A stretch of 64,000 bases of DNA. It comes from JAEUIT01 sp044220875 (lineage in GTDB: Bacteria > Planctomycetota > Phycisphaerae > Phycisphaerales > SM1A02). Each line of letters starts with the position of its first letter. The first letter of the stretch is position 1. Positions 9,520 to 19,241 of the stretch are shown here, in pieces. Made by a program: the position numbers and the translations under genes. The stretch covers positions 80,410 to 144,409 of the forward strand of contig JBGAQH010000008.1 of NCBI GenBank assembly GCA_044220875.1. Reading direction: 5' to 3'. The notes under the pieces are model-generated. The model did not search any database, had not been told where the DNA came from, and saw only the letters and a list, made by a program, of their open reading frames with translations.

Positions 9520-10017
9520 ATGGCGAGTCGCGAGCCGTCCGACATCACGCTGCGCCCGACGACCGAGGGTGATCTTCCGACGCTTCACGGCTTCGAAGTC
9601 GACCCCGCCTCGAACGAGCTCGCCGGCACGAAGCCGCGCGACTGGCCGACGTTTCGGGCACGCTGGGCGGAGATCCTCGCGGACGGCGACGGAAGCGTCA
9701 CCGGCGTGACGCCGCGCGTGATCCTCGCCGACGGTGAGCGCGTCGGTGCGGTGAACATCGCTCCGCACGAGGGACAGGACGCGATCGGCTACTGGATCGA
9801 ACGCGAGCACTGGGGTCGCGGCATCGCCACGCGCGCCGTCTCCCTCCTGCTGCGCGAGTTCACGCGACGCCCCGTCATCGCCACGGCGGCTGCCGGAAAT
9901 CTCCCGTCAATCCGCGTGCTCGAGAAGAACGGCTTCGTGGTCCTGTCACGCCGCATGACGCCCGAAACGGCGCGCACCGTGCAGCGCGAGACGGTGACGC
10001 TCGTGTTGCGGCGGTGA
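9520..10017 (+). CDS. GNAT-family N-acetyltransferase (RimJ/RimL-like)
   Basis: A 165-residue single-domain acetyltransferase. It shows DITLRPTTEGDLPTLHGFE at the start, the acetyl-CoA loop IGYWIEREHWGRGIATRAV, and the final AAAGNLPSIRVLEKNGFVVL, the usual GNAT motif B. The substrate is unknown. Several in-frame starts exist (GTG 9490, ATG 9505, ATG 9520); 9520 is preferred because the conserved domain begins just after it. It is convergent with the FG-GAP gene, stops being 35 bp apart. Confidence 0.85.
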   Translation: MASREPSDITLRPTTEGDLPTLHGFEVDPASNELAGTKPRDWPTFRARWAEILADGDGSVTGVTPRVILADGERVGAVNIAPHEGQDAIGYWIEREHWGRGIATRAVSLLLREFTRRPVIATAAAGNLPSIRVLEKNGFVVLSRRMTPETARTVQRETVTLVLRR

Positions 10018-10052
10018 GCGAGACGCGACGAACGGCTGTCATCGGCGTTCGT

Positions 10053-11567
10053 TCAGCCGGTCCACGCGCCGAGAAGAATGGCGAGGTCCGCGCCATCCGT
10101 CGTGCCGTCGTTGTTGAGATCTCCGGCCGGGCCCGTCCACGCCCCGAGCAGGACCGCGAGGTCCGCGCCGTTCACCGAGCAGTCGTTGTTGAAGTCGCCG
10201 ACCGGCGCGGGAGTCGGCAGGCAGCCGACGAGCGACACGATCCAGACGGCGCCGCGGTCGGTGCCGCCGTCATCGTCCCGATTCGCCCCCACGGCGAGGT
10301 CGGAGATCCCGTCGCCGTTGAGGTCGCCGACTCGGGCGACGCTGACGCCGAAGGCGTCGGCGTTGTCGAGCTGCCCGAGGAAACCGCCCGAGGAGCCCGA
10401 GATCTTCTTCTGGTCCTTGACGGTGCCGTCTCCGTTCATGAGGAGGATCCACATCGCGCCGCGGTCGGCTCCGCCGTCGTCGTCGTTCATCGCGCCGACG
10501 GCAAGGTCGGCGATCCCGTCGCCGTCGATGTCGCCGAGCGAGGCGGCGCTGCTGCCGAAGGAGTCGAGGTTGTCGAGCTGCCCGGCGAACCCGCCGGAGA
10601 GGCTGGAGATCTTCTTCTGGCTCTGGACGGTGCCGTTGGACTTCAGAAACAGCAGCCACAGCGCGCCGCGGCCCGAGCCGCCGTCGTCGTCGAGCGGTGC
10701 GCCGACGGCAAGATCCGGAGCCCCGTTGCCGTCGAGGTCACCGACTCTGGCGAGGCTCGTGCCGAATGCGTCGGCATCGTGGAGCTGTCCGGTGAAGCCG
10801 CCGGTGAACGCCGCGATCTTCTGCTGACCAATCACCGCGCCATTGGAGTTCAGGAGAAGAACCCACAGCGCGCCGCGGTTGAGGCCGCCGTCGTCATCGC
10901 CCGAGGCTCCGACCACGAGGTCCGGGACCCCGTCACTGTTGAGGTCTCCCGGTGAGGCGACGCTGACGCCGAACGCGTCGCCTACGTCGAGCTGTCCCGT
11001 GAAGCCGCCGGAGAGACTCGAGATCTTCTGCTGGGCCTTGACCGTGCCATTGCGGTTCATGCGAAGCACCCACACGGCACCATGGTCCGGCCCGCCGTCG
11101 TCGTCATTCATCGCGCCGACTGCAATGTCGGCGACCCCGTCGGCGTCGATGTCGCCAAGCGCGGCGACGCTGCTGCCGAAGGCGTCGGAGTTGTGGAGCA
11201 GTGTGGGGAAGCCACCGACGCCGTTCGCGATCTTCTGCTTGTTCGTGACGGCGCCGCTGGCATCCAGAAAGAGCAGCCACACGGCACCGCGGTCCAGGCC
11301 CCCGTCATCGTCGAACGGTGTGCCGACGACGAGCTCGGGGATCCCGTCGCTGTTGAGGTCGCCGACGGACGCCACCGCGCTGCCGAACAGGTCGGTGTTG
11401 TCCAGCTGTCCGTTGAACACGCCAGCCGTGGCGGAGATCTTGCTTTGGGTGAGGACCGTGCCGGCGACGGGGCAGGCGCAGAGGCCGCCCGCATCAACAT
11501 GCTCGGCCGCGCCCAAGAGCGATCCAACGAGAAGGGCGGTCACGGCGGCTTCATGCAGATGGCGCAT
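10053..11567 (-). CDS. exported FG-GAP repeat protein with C-terminal dockerin pair
   Basis: A 504-residue secreted protein: signal peptide (residues 1-27), six integrin-alpha-type FG-GAP repeats of about 68 residues, then two dockerin-like loops (DFNNDCSVNGADLAVLLGAW and DLNNDGTTDGADLAILLGAW). Each FG-GAP repeat holds GDLNSDGxPDLVVG plus an invariant DDDGG, so each carries a calcium-binding DxDxDG loop. The repeats should form a beta-propeller that binds surfaces or glycans in the presence of calcium. Repeats are highly similar to one another, which suggests recent expansion or homogenisation. Confidence 0.9.
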   Translation of the reverse strand: MRHLHEAAVTALLVGSLLGAAEHVDAGGLCACPVAGTVLTQSKISATAGVFNGQLDNTDLFGSAVASVGDLNSDGIPELVVGTPFDDDGGLDRGAVWLLFLDASGAVTNKQKIANGVGGFPTLLHNSDAFGSSVAALGDIDADGVADIAVGAMNDDDGGPDHGAVWVLRMNRNGTVKAQQKISSLSGGFTGQLDVGDAFGVSVASPGDLNSDGVPDLVVGASGDDDGGLNRGALWVLLLNSNGAVIGQQKIAAFTGGFTGQLHDADAFGTSLARVGDLDGNGAPDLAVGAPLDDDGGSGRGALWLLFLKSNGTVQSQKKISSLSGGFAGQLDNLDSFGSSAASLGDIDGDGIADLAVGAMNDDDGGADRGAMWILLMNGDGTVKDQKKISGSSGGFLGQLDNADAFGVSVARVGDLNGDGISDLAVGANRDDDGGTDRGAVWIVSLVGCLPTPAPVGDFNNDCSVNGADLAVLLGAWTGPAGDLNNDGTTDGADLAILLGAWTG

Positions 11568-12197
11568 ATCGATGGATCCTCGTCGCGATTCAGGCAGCGG
11601 AATGGCAGGAATGACGTGGGCGACGTGCTGTCGCGCCGTCGGCTCAGGCTACCAGACAGCGCTCGCAATTCGCTTCACCGGGCGAGCTTCGGCACGTGGC
11701 GTTCGGCGAAGAGCGGAGTTTTCGGACTGAGGCGGGAGCCTCCTCGTCGAGCGAGCGAGGATGTGCAGCGGCGCCTCGCGATGACCCGTCAGGGACGCTC
11801 CCGGCTCGCGAGGCGCGGACGCCACTCACCGGTGCCGTCGTTGAAGACGGCCCACATTGGCCCACATTGGACAGTCACCTTCTGAGTCGCTCGTGGGCAG
11901 GTCGGTGGGCAACTCAGCTCTCGCGGATTCGAGTCCAACGTCAGCGCGTGGACAGGAGCCGTCCATGTGAGAACCGCCACGTTGGACCGCTCCATTCTGA
12001 GCGATCACTCCGATTGGTGCCGATCGCACAGCGACGCGGGCACCCTCGGCCCCACGGAATTCGCGCTTTCGAAATCTCAGGCTGACCCGGAGGCATGAAG
12101 CCCGACGATTCGCCATACGAATGGCGCGGCTCGGGGCGGGCGCAGCCAGGCTGCTGCGTTGTATGCTCCTCTCGAGCCACGCGAACGTGAGGATCCC
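11568..12197. other. 630 bp intergenic region with one strong hairpin
   Basis: No convincing gene is seen between the FG-GAP gene start and the membrane-protein gene. It holds a perfect 11 bp inverted repeat (GCGCCTCGCGA at 11771-11781 and its complement at 11806-11816, 24-base loop) and a small direct repeat of CCCACATTGG at about 11850-11870. Open frames here look like GC-driven noise. Confidence 0.5.
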
Positions 12198-12650
12198 ATG
12201 ACCATTCAGGATGGCGGCAGACAGGTTCTTCTTCACGGCCTGACCCTCATGGTGGCCGGGCTGGCTCTTGGATTCGCCCCGCCACTGACGCCGTATCCGC
12301 GGCTTGCACTCGGCGCGCACATCCAGTTCGTCCTGAACGGCATGCTGCTCGTCGTACTGGCGGTCGTCGTCCTCCAGGTGCCCCACCGCGCGGGCCCTCG
12401 CTCGGTCTGCGTGATGGTGGTGTCGGCATGGCTGACCTGGCTCATGGCCCTGTCCGAGGCCGCCAATGCGTGGTGGGGCGCCAACCAGATGCTCCCCATC
12501 GCGGCACGCCAAGCCGGAGCAGCAGGCGCTGCACCATGGCAGGAAGCCGTCGTGAAGCTCTGCCATCTGCCGGCAGCACTCGGCCTGATCCTCTCCATGA
12601 CCCTGCTCGTCGTCGGCATCGTCAAACATCGTGCGGATGTGAAGTCGTGA
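12198..12650 (+). CDS. four-helix membrane protein, hydroxylaminobenzene mutase-like
   Basis: A 150-residue protein with four hydrophobic segments: LMVAGLALGFAPPL, FVLNGMLLVVLAVVVL, SVCVMVVSAWLTWLMAL and HLPAALGLILSMTLLVVGI. The order, with HIQFVLNGM in the second segment, ANAWWGANQMLPIA after the third and AAPWQEAVVKL before the fourth, resembles HabA-type (hydroxyamino)benzene mutases and related small membrane isomerases. That identification is from remembered family patterns and is tentative; the enzymatic activity is not established. Start ATG 12198 is preceded by a GTGAGGA ribosome site. Confidence 0.55.
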   Translation: MTIQDGGRQVLLHGLTLMVAGLALGFAPPLTPYPRLALGAHIQFVLNGMLLVVLAVVVLQVPHRAGPRSVCVMVVSAWLTWLMALSEAANAWWGANQMLPIAARQAGAAGAAPWQEAVVKLCHLPAALGLILSMTLLVVGIVKHRADVKS

Positions 12651-12970
12651 GGCGCATCACGTTCACCGACGGCGCCGTGAACCGCTGCGTGCTGGCATGG
12701 TGCCGGTGACCGACCATCACTCCGTTCCGTCAGGGCACGCGCGCCATCCAGACGATCAGCGGCTCGCATGAGCATCCATGCGGCCTTCCTGTGAGCAGGC
12801 CTTGTCGCGGTACCGTCGACATCGCATTCGGAGTCTTGGCGTGACAGTCGCGAAGTTCATCGGTCGAGACCGGAAGGTCGAATCGCCCAGTGCGACGAGG
12901 GCCAGAGCACGCGACCCGCGCGCCCTGCCGGTGCATACCGGTGCGACGATGACCGCCCAGGTCCGAAACG
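12651..12970. other. 320 bp intergenic region, nothing recognised
   Basis: Between the end of the membrane-protein gene and the end of the convergent GNAT gene no supported gene, repeat or hairpin with a T-tract was recognised. Confidence 0.4.
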
Positions 12971-13534
12971 TCACTCTTCAGCGGAGAAGTCACTGCGGTT
13001 CGCCGGCGCTTCGGAAAGCCGTCGCCGGAACCCGAAGACCTCGAGGCCCTCTTGAAGGAAATCGAGGTCGGGTGAGCGCCGGAAGCCGAGCCGTTCGTAC
13101 ATGCCCCAGGCGACGGTCATCGCATGCGTGGTGTGAAGGATGACCTGGGCGTGGCCGCGCTCCACGGCGCGCTCGATACAGAAAATGGTGAGGGCCTTGC
13201 CGACGCCCGCGTTGCGATGGGCCGGATCGACCGCGAGCAGCCGGATGCCGGTTGCGTTCGTCTCGCGCGTCGCGCTACCGCCGGAGCCGTACTGGGCCAT
13301 GTCCGCGAAGCAGACGACACCGCCGAGCAGCGTGCCGTCGCCGCGGACGGCAACCAGGACGCGCGTGCCCGGCCGCTCGTTCAGGCTGGCGACTCGGGCG
13401 AGCATGTCGTAGTAGCGAGGCCGCTCGTCGGGTGACGGGAAGCCCGGGAGGCGCGCGTACGCATCAACCATGAGTCGGCCGAGCGCCTCGGCCTCGTCGG
13501 GCGCGACGTCGCGAATGGTGAACGGCGAAGACAT
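12971..13534 (-). CDS. GNAT-family N-acetyltransferase
   Basis: A 187-residue acetyltransferase. It has FTIRDVAPDEAEALGRLMVDAY at the N-terminus, a central strand LGGVVCFADM, the acetyl-CoA signature IRLLAVDPAHRNAGVGKAL with the R-x-x-G-V-G-K loop, and a final AMTVAWGMYERLGFRRSPDL. These are the four GNAT motifs in order. The substrate is unknown. The ATG at 13534 (MSSPFTIRD) starts the domain; the upstream open frame adds low-complexity residues only. Confidence 0.85.
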   Translation of the reverse strand: MSSPFTIRDVAPDEAEALGRLMVDAYARLPGFPSPDERPRYYDMLARVASLNERPGTRVLVAVRGDGTLLGGVVCFADMAQYGSGGSATRETNATGIRLLAVDPAHRNAGVGKALTIFCIERAVERGHAQVILHTTHAMTVAWGMYERLGFRRSPDLDFLQEGLEVFGFRRRLSEAPANRSDFSAEE

Positions 13535-13666
13535 GCCGCGTAGGCTACATCGAGGGGCGGCGGAGCGAACAGTCGACGCGTGCCCCGATGGCTCGCTCCT
13601 CATCGAATCTCGCCTCGCTCTGAGTCGTCGAGCAACGCGACTTCGTGATCGTCGCGGCGTGCGACG

Positions 13667-15241
13667 TCACCGGCGAATTCTCGATCCGTTGTCGATCGTG
13701 AACGGGCGTTCGAGGCCGCGGCCCTTCGGATCGCGGAGCCAGAAGAGTCCGCCGGCCGGCACGTCGACGGTGATCGACGACGCGCCCGTAGCTGGAGCGG
13801 GCAGGTCGAGAGCGGTCCATCGCCCCGACGCGACCGACCAGAGGTCGAGTTCCTGCGTCGCGCCGACGGCGTCCGATTCGATCTCCAGCCGAAGCGACTG
13901 GCGATCCGTCCCCGTCGTGAGCGGGACCCGCGATCCGTCGTTCGTGAGGATGAACGGGGGGCCCGCGGCCACCATGCCCTCCGGCGAGTGCCACGCCGGG
14001 AGGTACAGGATGTCGCGACCCATGGCGGCGAATCGCGCCGAGCCTTCGTGTACCAAAGCGTGGTGGACCGGACGCCATTCGCCGGCGTTGAAGACGCAGA
14101 GATATGCAAATCGCTGGCCGGGCGGCGGCGGGCCGACCGCGATCGAGACGTCGGAGACCTCGACGTACTGCTCGGTCACGTCGAGGAGCGTTCGCTCGCC
14201 AAGCGTTCCCGGTATCGATTCGCCGGGCGAGCGCATCGCACCGAGCGACGTCGGCTGGACGCCGAACATGCGCCGATAGACCTTCGCGGGGTGATGGGGG
14301 AGTCGTGCGGAGCCGATGCCGTTCGCGTCGAGCGCGACCTCCCACGCGTGGTTGTTGTCGCGGTCCGCCCAGAAGGGCGTGAAGTCGCCGGCGACGACGG
14401 TGGCGATCGAGCGGGCCGCGAAGACGGCGACGTTCGACTGGTCCTCGCAGCGGCCGGCGGTCGAGCGCATCATCTCGCTCCACGACTGGTCGGTCGGGTG
14501 GAGGTAGTAGAGCTGGCGGAATCGGACCCACTTCTTCGATGCCTTCCGCGCGGCCTGCGTGGCCTCGGCGAGCGTCGGCTCGCGGCCGAGCGTTTCGCGG
14601 AGCGCCGCGAGCGCCGGCCCGAGCCGCTCGCTGGCCTCGGTGCGCCATGTGATGTCGAGAGGTTCGCTCGAACCGCGATAGGGAAGAACGTGCTCGAGAA
14701 AGGTCGGCAGGGAGATCGATCCTGACCACGGCGCAGCGCGCCAGGTTCGGAACGCGAGTTCCTGGTTCGCGATCAGTTGTTCGGCGGTGATGACCGTGAG
14801 GTCCTCCGTGAAGCGATCGAGCCCGAAGCGCAGCGGGCCCTCGCGCTCGGCGAGGGCGTCGAGCGTCGCCTGGGCCGTCGCGAGATTTCGGTGATCGGTC
14901 GCCTCGAAGGGAACGGTCGAACCGTCCGACCGCTGCAGCGTCATCTTCGCGAATCCATGACCGGGCATGTTGGCGACGAGCCAACGGGAGGCGAGCCGCT
15001 GGTCGCTCTCCGCGTTGCCCGCGTAGTGGGCGAGATATCGTTCGATCGCGGGGCGGTTCGGGCCCGCTCGCGCGAGCGCCGCGGCGATTGCCTCGTCGCT
15101 CACATCGCAGCCCGCGTTCCGGTCGGCGGGTGTGATGGTGGGCGATGCCGCGAGCCCAGTCCGGTGCGGGGCCGACGACGCCGCGCAACCGACAAGTGCG
15201 GCGGTCGCGACGATCGCGAGCGATGCGGCGAGGGATCTCAC
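13667..15241 (-). CDS. transglutaminase-like lipoprotein, third gene of the ECF-kinase operon
   Basis: A 524-residue exported protein with a lipobox (VGCAAS, Cys19). A transglutaminase-like core is visible: GRCEDQSNVAVFAARS with Cys265 as likely nucleophile and NNHAWEVALDANG with His298, followed by Asp residues that may complete the triad. The N-terminal ~200 residues and the C-terminal beta-rich part are unassigned. It may cleave or crosslink envelope peptides; this is inferred from fold. It starts with GTG at 15241, overlapping the kinase stop by 4 bases (GTGA), so translation is probably coupled to the kinase. Confidence 0.75.
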   Translation of the reverse strand: MRSLAASLAIVATAALVGCAASSAPHRTGLAASPTITPADRNAGCDVSDEAIAAALARAGPNRPAIERYLAHYAGNAESDQRLASRWLVANMPGHGFAKMTLQRSDGSTVPFEATDHRNLATAQATLDALAEREGPLRFGLDRFTEDLTVITAEQLIANQELAFRTWRAAPWSGSISLPTFLEHVLPYRGSSEPLDITWRTEASERLGPALAALRETLGREPTLAEATQAARKASKKWVRFRQLYYLHPTDQSWSEMMRSTAGRCEDQSNVAVFAARSIATVVAGDFTPFWADRDNNHAWEVALDANGIGSARLPHHPAKVYRRMFGVQPTSLGAMRSPGESIPGTLGERTLLDVTEQYVEVSDVSIAVGPPPPGQRFAYLCVFNAGEWRPVHHALVHEGSARFAAMGRDILYLPAWHSPEGMVAAGPPFILTNDGSRVPLTTGTDRQSLRLEIESDAVGATQELDLWSVASGRWTALDLPAPATGASSITVDVPAGGLFWLRDPKGRGLERPFTIDNGSRIRR

Positions 15242-18200
15242 GGCGACCCCGCACGATTCGCGCTCGACCGGCGGGCGAGCTCGCGCAGGGCGGCGCTGCG
15301 CGTGGCTCCGTCGAGACGCTCGTCGGAGCGGAATTGGCGAGCAACGTCGGCGATCGCGCTCGTGGCCACCGCGCGCTCGACGAGGCGCACGGCCTCGTCG
15401 CGCGTGGCCTCGGCGGCTCGGCGCTCGGCGAGGCGCTGCGGCTTGCCGACCGAGTCCCAGAGACGAAGCGTCCCGTCGCCGGACGCGGTCACGATGCGCG
15501 TTCCGTCCGGGCTGAATCGAACCGAATGCACATAGGAGCCGTGGTCGCGGCGATCGAGCACGCGCTCCCACGAGTCGCAGTCCCAGAGGCGCAGCGATCC
15601 GTCGTTGCCGCAGGTCGCCAGACGCGTTCCATCCGGACTGAACGCAACGGAGTAGACGGTTCCGACATGTCCCTCCAGGGTGCGAATGCGAGTCGGCCCG
15701 TTCAGGTCCCACACGCTGATCGAGCCGTCGTCGCATCCGACGGCGAGCAGCCGCGCCTGCGGGGCGAACGCGGCGGCGCGGGCCGGCGACGGATGATCCA
15801 GGAGGGAGATCTCGCGCTCACCATCCGCGACGCGCTGCGTCACGCGGACCTGCGTTGGCCGACCGAGGGCGCCATTCCTCTGGAATCCGAAGCTCGCGTC
15901 GAGCATGGATCCGTCCGCCCGGATCGCGGATTCACGGCGCGGCGATCGCCTGGGCTCGTCCCTCTCCCGAGATCGGATCTCTCCCGTTGCGGCATCGATC
16001 GTGAGCCGTGCGGTGCCGTTCACGACGATCGTGTCGTCGTCGGTGAACGTGATGTCCCGCGCCTCCTTGACGCCGGGAAACGCGGCGATGCTCTCGCCGG
16101 TGAGGGCGTCCCAGAGTCGGGTCGTGAGATCGTTGAAGGAGCCGCTGGCGATGGTGCGCGAGTCCGAGGCGAACGAGGCGCTGTACGCGAAGCCGCGATG
16201 CCCACGCAGCTGCGGCGCGAGCTCGCTGCCGATTCGCCAGACATAGATGCGGCTTCCGTCGGTTGTGGCGAGCCGGTGCCCCTCGCGATCGAACACGAGA
16301 CCGTCGATGCCGGTCGGCGGGGCCGGCTGTTGCAGGGCTGCGATCGAGCGGCCATCGCCCACGTCGCGAACCCGGACGAGCCCGTCGCGGGACAGCGATG
16401 CGACGAGCGAGCCGTCCGGCGCGAACCGGATTCGCCGTGTCGACTTTCGGTCGCCGGTCGGGCGGGCGCGGATGTCCGAGGAGGGCAGGTCGACGAGAAG
16501 AATGTCGCGGGCGGCGGCGGCAACGGCGAGCGTCTGTCCGTTCGGAGCGAGCGCCGCGGGGACGCGACCGTCGTCGGCGCGGAAGTGGCCGGTTTCCTCG
16601 CCCGTCGCGAGATCGCAGACGACCTGCTCCGCCCGGCTCGAGCCGCGGGCGATCGAGGCGAGGAGCCGGTCGCCGAGGGCGGTCGGGACCACCGCGAGCC
16701 GGGCGACGTTTTCGGCGCCGCGGCTCAGCGCCGTCGCCTCGTGCTGCCAGCGCACGGCGTGGGTGGACCGCTCGAGGACGATCAGGCGCCGTTCCGTCCC
16801 GATCGCGATCGAGCGGGCGTCGAGGTCGATCGCGAGGGATTGCGGAGGCTCCTCGACGGCGATGCGCTCGATTGCCTCGGCGGTGGTGAGATCGACGAGG
16901 ACGACTTCGTGCGTCGATGTCGCCACGGCCAGGACGTCGCCGGCCGCCGCATCGGCGATGGCGGTGATCGGCGCGCCGAGCTCGCAGGACCTGATCAGCG
17001 TCCCGCGATCGATGTCCCAGACGCAGACGCGGCCGTCGCCGAGGACGCCGGTGACGCTTCGTCCGTCCCCGAGGAACGAGAGGCCTCCGATGAGTTCACC
17101 GTCGCACTCGATCACCGACTCCCACTGGTCGAGTCCGCGCGAGAGGAACTTCCACTCCCAACCGCGGAGTTCCGCGGGCGAAAGGGCGAGTTGCTCTCGG
17201 GCGCCGCGGACGTCGTCCTGCTGAAGCGCCATCGACGCCGCCTCGATCGTGGCGCGATAGGTGGCCCAGCGCTGCGATCGGAAGTTGGCGCGGGCCTCCC
17301 ACCAGAAGGAGGTCGTGCTGATGATGCCCGCGACGAGGACAAGGAAGATGCCGACGATGCCGCCGACGAGCGGCTTGTTCCGTCGCGTGAACTTGGCGAG
17401 CTGGTCGAAGGTGCTCGGCGGGCGGGCGGAGATCGGCTGGTGCTCGAGAAAGCGCCGGACGTCCGCGGCGAACTCGACGACGGAGGGATAGCGGCGATCG
17501 GGTTCCTTCTCGAGGGCCTTGCTGACGATCGTTTCGAGATCGCCGCGGCAATCGCGGCTGAGGCTCCCGAGACGCGGATGGCTGTCGTCGCGGATGGTCC
17601 GTGCCGCATCGGGCAGCGACAGCGATCGCACGTCGTGCGGAAGCCTGCCCGCGAGCATCTCGTAGAGGACGACTCCGAGCGAATAGACGTCGGTGCGCAC
17701 GTCGATCGCCGTGGGATCCGCGCCGAACTGCTCGGGGCTCATGTACGGCACGGTGCCGACGAGCTGGCCCGGAGCGGTTCGGAGCGTCGTCCACGGCTGC
17801 TCGAGCCCCGACTCGCCCGTTCCGGCGCGAAGCTCCTCGCGATCGACCGAGGTCGCGATGCCGAAGTCGATCACCTTCGGCTGGCCTTCCTCGGTCACGA
17901 GGATGTTCCCCGGCTTGAGGTCGCGGTGCACGATCCCGCGCTGATGGGCGTAGGCGATCGCATCGGCGACCTGAAGGAAGAGCGCAAGTCGCTCGCGCAC
18001 CGAAAGCCTTCGCTCCTCGAGATGGCGGTGGAGCGGCTTGCCGCGAACCAGCTCCATCGCGAAGAAGGGGAGCGGCGGGGAGCCGTCGCCGGCATCGTGT
18101 ACGCTCGCCTCGTAGATGTGGGCGATGCCCGGATGCTGCAGGCGGCCGAGAAGTTGGGACTCCTGCCGGAAGCGCCGGATCATCGGGCGCGACGCGTGCC

Positions 18201-18630
18201 AGCGCTGGAGGGTCTTGATCGCGACGATGCGCTGCGGATCCTGCTGCTCGGCCTCGTAGACCGTGCCCATGCCGCCGTCCCCGAGCTTGCGCAGGATTCG
18301 GTAGCGGCCGATCCGCTCGGGAATGGCTTCATCATGATGGGGGGCGTCGATGCCGAACGCGATGCCCTGGCTGACGGCGTCGTCCGAGAGGAGGTCGTCG
18401 TGGATGCGATCCATCGCAAGGAGCGATTCGACCGCGTGGCGAAGCGCGGCGTCGCCGCCGCACGCCCGCTCGAGTGCGGCGATGCGCTCGCTCTCCGGAA
18501 GGTCACACAGCTCGACGAAGATGCTCCTCGCCCGCTCGAACGCCTCGCGGTCGACGCGGCGGGCGCCCTCCTGCGGGGGCCGCTCGGACCCAGGTCCCTC
18601 ACCGGGATTCGGGATGCCCGGCACGCTCAC
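15238..18630 (-). CDS. membrane-anchored Ser/Thr protein kinase with WD40 propeller
   Basis: A 1130-residue PknB-type kinase. The cytoplasmic kinase domain spans about 108-395: glycine loop LGDGGMGTVYEAE, catalytic Lys in VAIKTL, HRDLKPGNIL (235-244), DFG (255-257) and MSPE. A proline-rich linker and one transmembrane helix (GGIVGIFLVLVAGIISTT, about 423-440) follow, then a long C-terminal region of WD40 repeats (about 480-1085) with recurring RFAPDGS, FSPDGTRLAT and LWD motifs. The N-terminus (30-85) resembles the helical segment common before planctomycete kinases. It starts with GTG at 18630, overlapping the sigma factor stop by 4 bases, so the two are co-translated. It probably phosphorylates the partner sigma factor or an envelope-sensing target. 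Confidence 0.9.
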   Translation of the reverse strand: MSVPGIPNPGEGPGSERPPQEGARRVDREAFERARSIFVELCDLPESERIAALERACGGDAALRHAVESLLAMDRIHDDLLSDDAVSQGIAFGIDAPHHDEAIPERIGRYRILRKLGDGGMGTVYEAEQQDPQRIVAIKTLQRWHASRPMIRRFRQESQLLGRLQHPGIAHIYEASVHDAGDGSPPLPFFAMELVRGKPLHRHLEERRLSVRERLALFLQVADAIAYAHQRGIVHRDLKPGNILVTEEGQPKVIDFGIATSVDREELRAGTGESGLEQPWTTLRTAPGQLVGTVPYMSPEQFGADPTAIDVRTDVYSLGVVLYEMLAGRLPHDVRSLSLPDAARTIRDDSHPRLGSLSRDCRGDLETIVSKALEKEPDRRYPSVVEFAADVRRFLEHQPISARPPSTFDQLAKFTRRNKPLVGGIVGIFLVLVAGIISTTSFWWEARANFRSQRWATYRATIEAASMALQQDDVRGAREQLALSPAELRGWEWKFLSRGLDQWESVIECDGELIGGLSFLGDGRSVTGVLGDGRVCVWDIDRGTLIRSCELGAPITAIADAAAGDVLAVATSTHEVVLVDLTTAEAIERIAVEEPPQSLAIDLDARSIAIGTERRLIVLERSTHAVRWQHEATALSRGAENVARLAVVPTALGDRLLASIARGSSRAEQVVCDLATGEETGHFRADDGRVPAALAPNGQTLAVAAAARDILLVDLPSSDIRARPTGDRKSTRRIRFAPDGSLVASLSRDGLVRVRDVGDGRSIAALQQPAPPTGIDGLVFDREGHRLATTDGSRIYVWRIGSELAPQLRGHRGFAYSASFASDSRTIASGSFNDLTTRLWDALTGESIAAFPGVKEARDITFTDDDTIVVNGTARLTIDAATGEIRSRERDEPRRSPRRESAIRADGSMLDASFGFQRNGALGRPTQVRVTQRVADGEREISLLDHPSPARAAAFAPQARLLAVGCDDGSISVWDLNGPTRIRTLEGHVGTVYSVAFSPDGTRLATCGNDGSLRLWDCDSWERVLDRRDHGSYVHSVRFSPDGTRIVTASGDGTLRLWDSVGKPQRLAERRAAEATRDEAVRLVERAVATSAIADVARQFRSDERLDGATRSAALRELARRSSANRAGSP

Positions 18631-19241
18631 TCGCCACGCTCATGAAGGCGGTTGCGAAGCCAGGCGCGCGCGGTGCGCCAATCCAGCTCGACGGTGCGCG
18701 GGGCGAGATCGAGCAGCTCGGCGACCTCGTCGACGGTGAGGCCGGCGAAGAAGCGCAGCTCGACGATTCGCGCCAGACGCTCGTTCACCTCCCCGAGCTC
18801 GGTGAGCGCCTCCTCGAGATCGAGGGCGTCGATGATCCGGTCGCCTCCGTCCGAGCCGATGCCGCAGAGCGTGACCCGCTCCCAGGCGCCGTCGCCGCCG
18901 CGCTTCTCGGAACGCCGGCGACGGGCGTGGTCTGCGAGCACGTAGCGCATCGCCTTCGCCGCGACGGCAAGAAAGTGCGACCGGTCCTTCCAGGCGATGT
19001 CGCCGGAGGAGATTCGCAGGTACGCCTCGTGCACCAATGCGGTCGGCTGAAGCGTGTGGTCGTTGCGGACGTTCCGGAAGCAGGCCGAGGCGCGATCGCG
19101 AAGGTCGCGATAGACCAGTTGCAGGACCCGTTCGCCCGCCGCCGCGTCGCCCTCCCGCATCGCCCCGAGGAGGGCGGTCACGTCGCTCGCCTCGATCGGC
19201 GGCGTGAGGGGGTCGGATCTGAGAGGCGCGGGGTCGGGCAT
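18627..19241 (-). CDS. ECF-type RNA polymerase sigma factor (TIGR02999-like)
   Basis: A 204-residue sigma factor of the kind found next to kinases in Planctomycetota. Region 2 includes LQLVYRDLRDRASACF, LQPTALVHEAYLRI and KDRSHFLAVAAKAMRYVLAD. Region 4 includes RIVELRFFAGLTVDEVAELL and LAPRTVELDWRTARAWL. It is the first gene of a three-gene operon with the kinase-WD40 and transglutaminase-like genes, each junction being a 4-base overlap. No anti-sigma factor gene is adjacent, so control by the kinase is a reasonable inference. The divergent collagen-like gene begins 262 bp away and could be a target; no promoter was identified. Confidence 0.92.
   Translation of the reverse strand: MPDPAPLRSDPLTPPIEASDVTALLGAMREGDAAAGERVLQLVYRDLRDRASACFRNVRNDHTLQPTALVHEAYLRISSGDIAWKDRSHFLAVAAKAMRYVLADHARRRRSEKRGGDGAWERVTLCGIGSDGGDRIIDALDLEEALTELGEVNERLARIVELRFFAGLTVDEVAELLDLAPRTVELDWRTARAWLRNRLHERGE

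Noticed and set aside
12778..13143. Plus-strand small ORF between the membrane protein and GNAT genes
   Set aside because: Arg/Pro-rich, overlaps the end of the GNAT gene antisense, and has no ribosome site.
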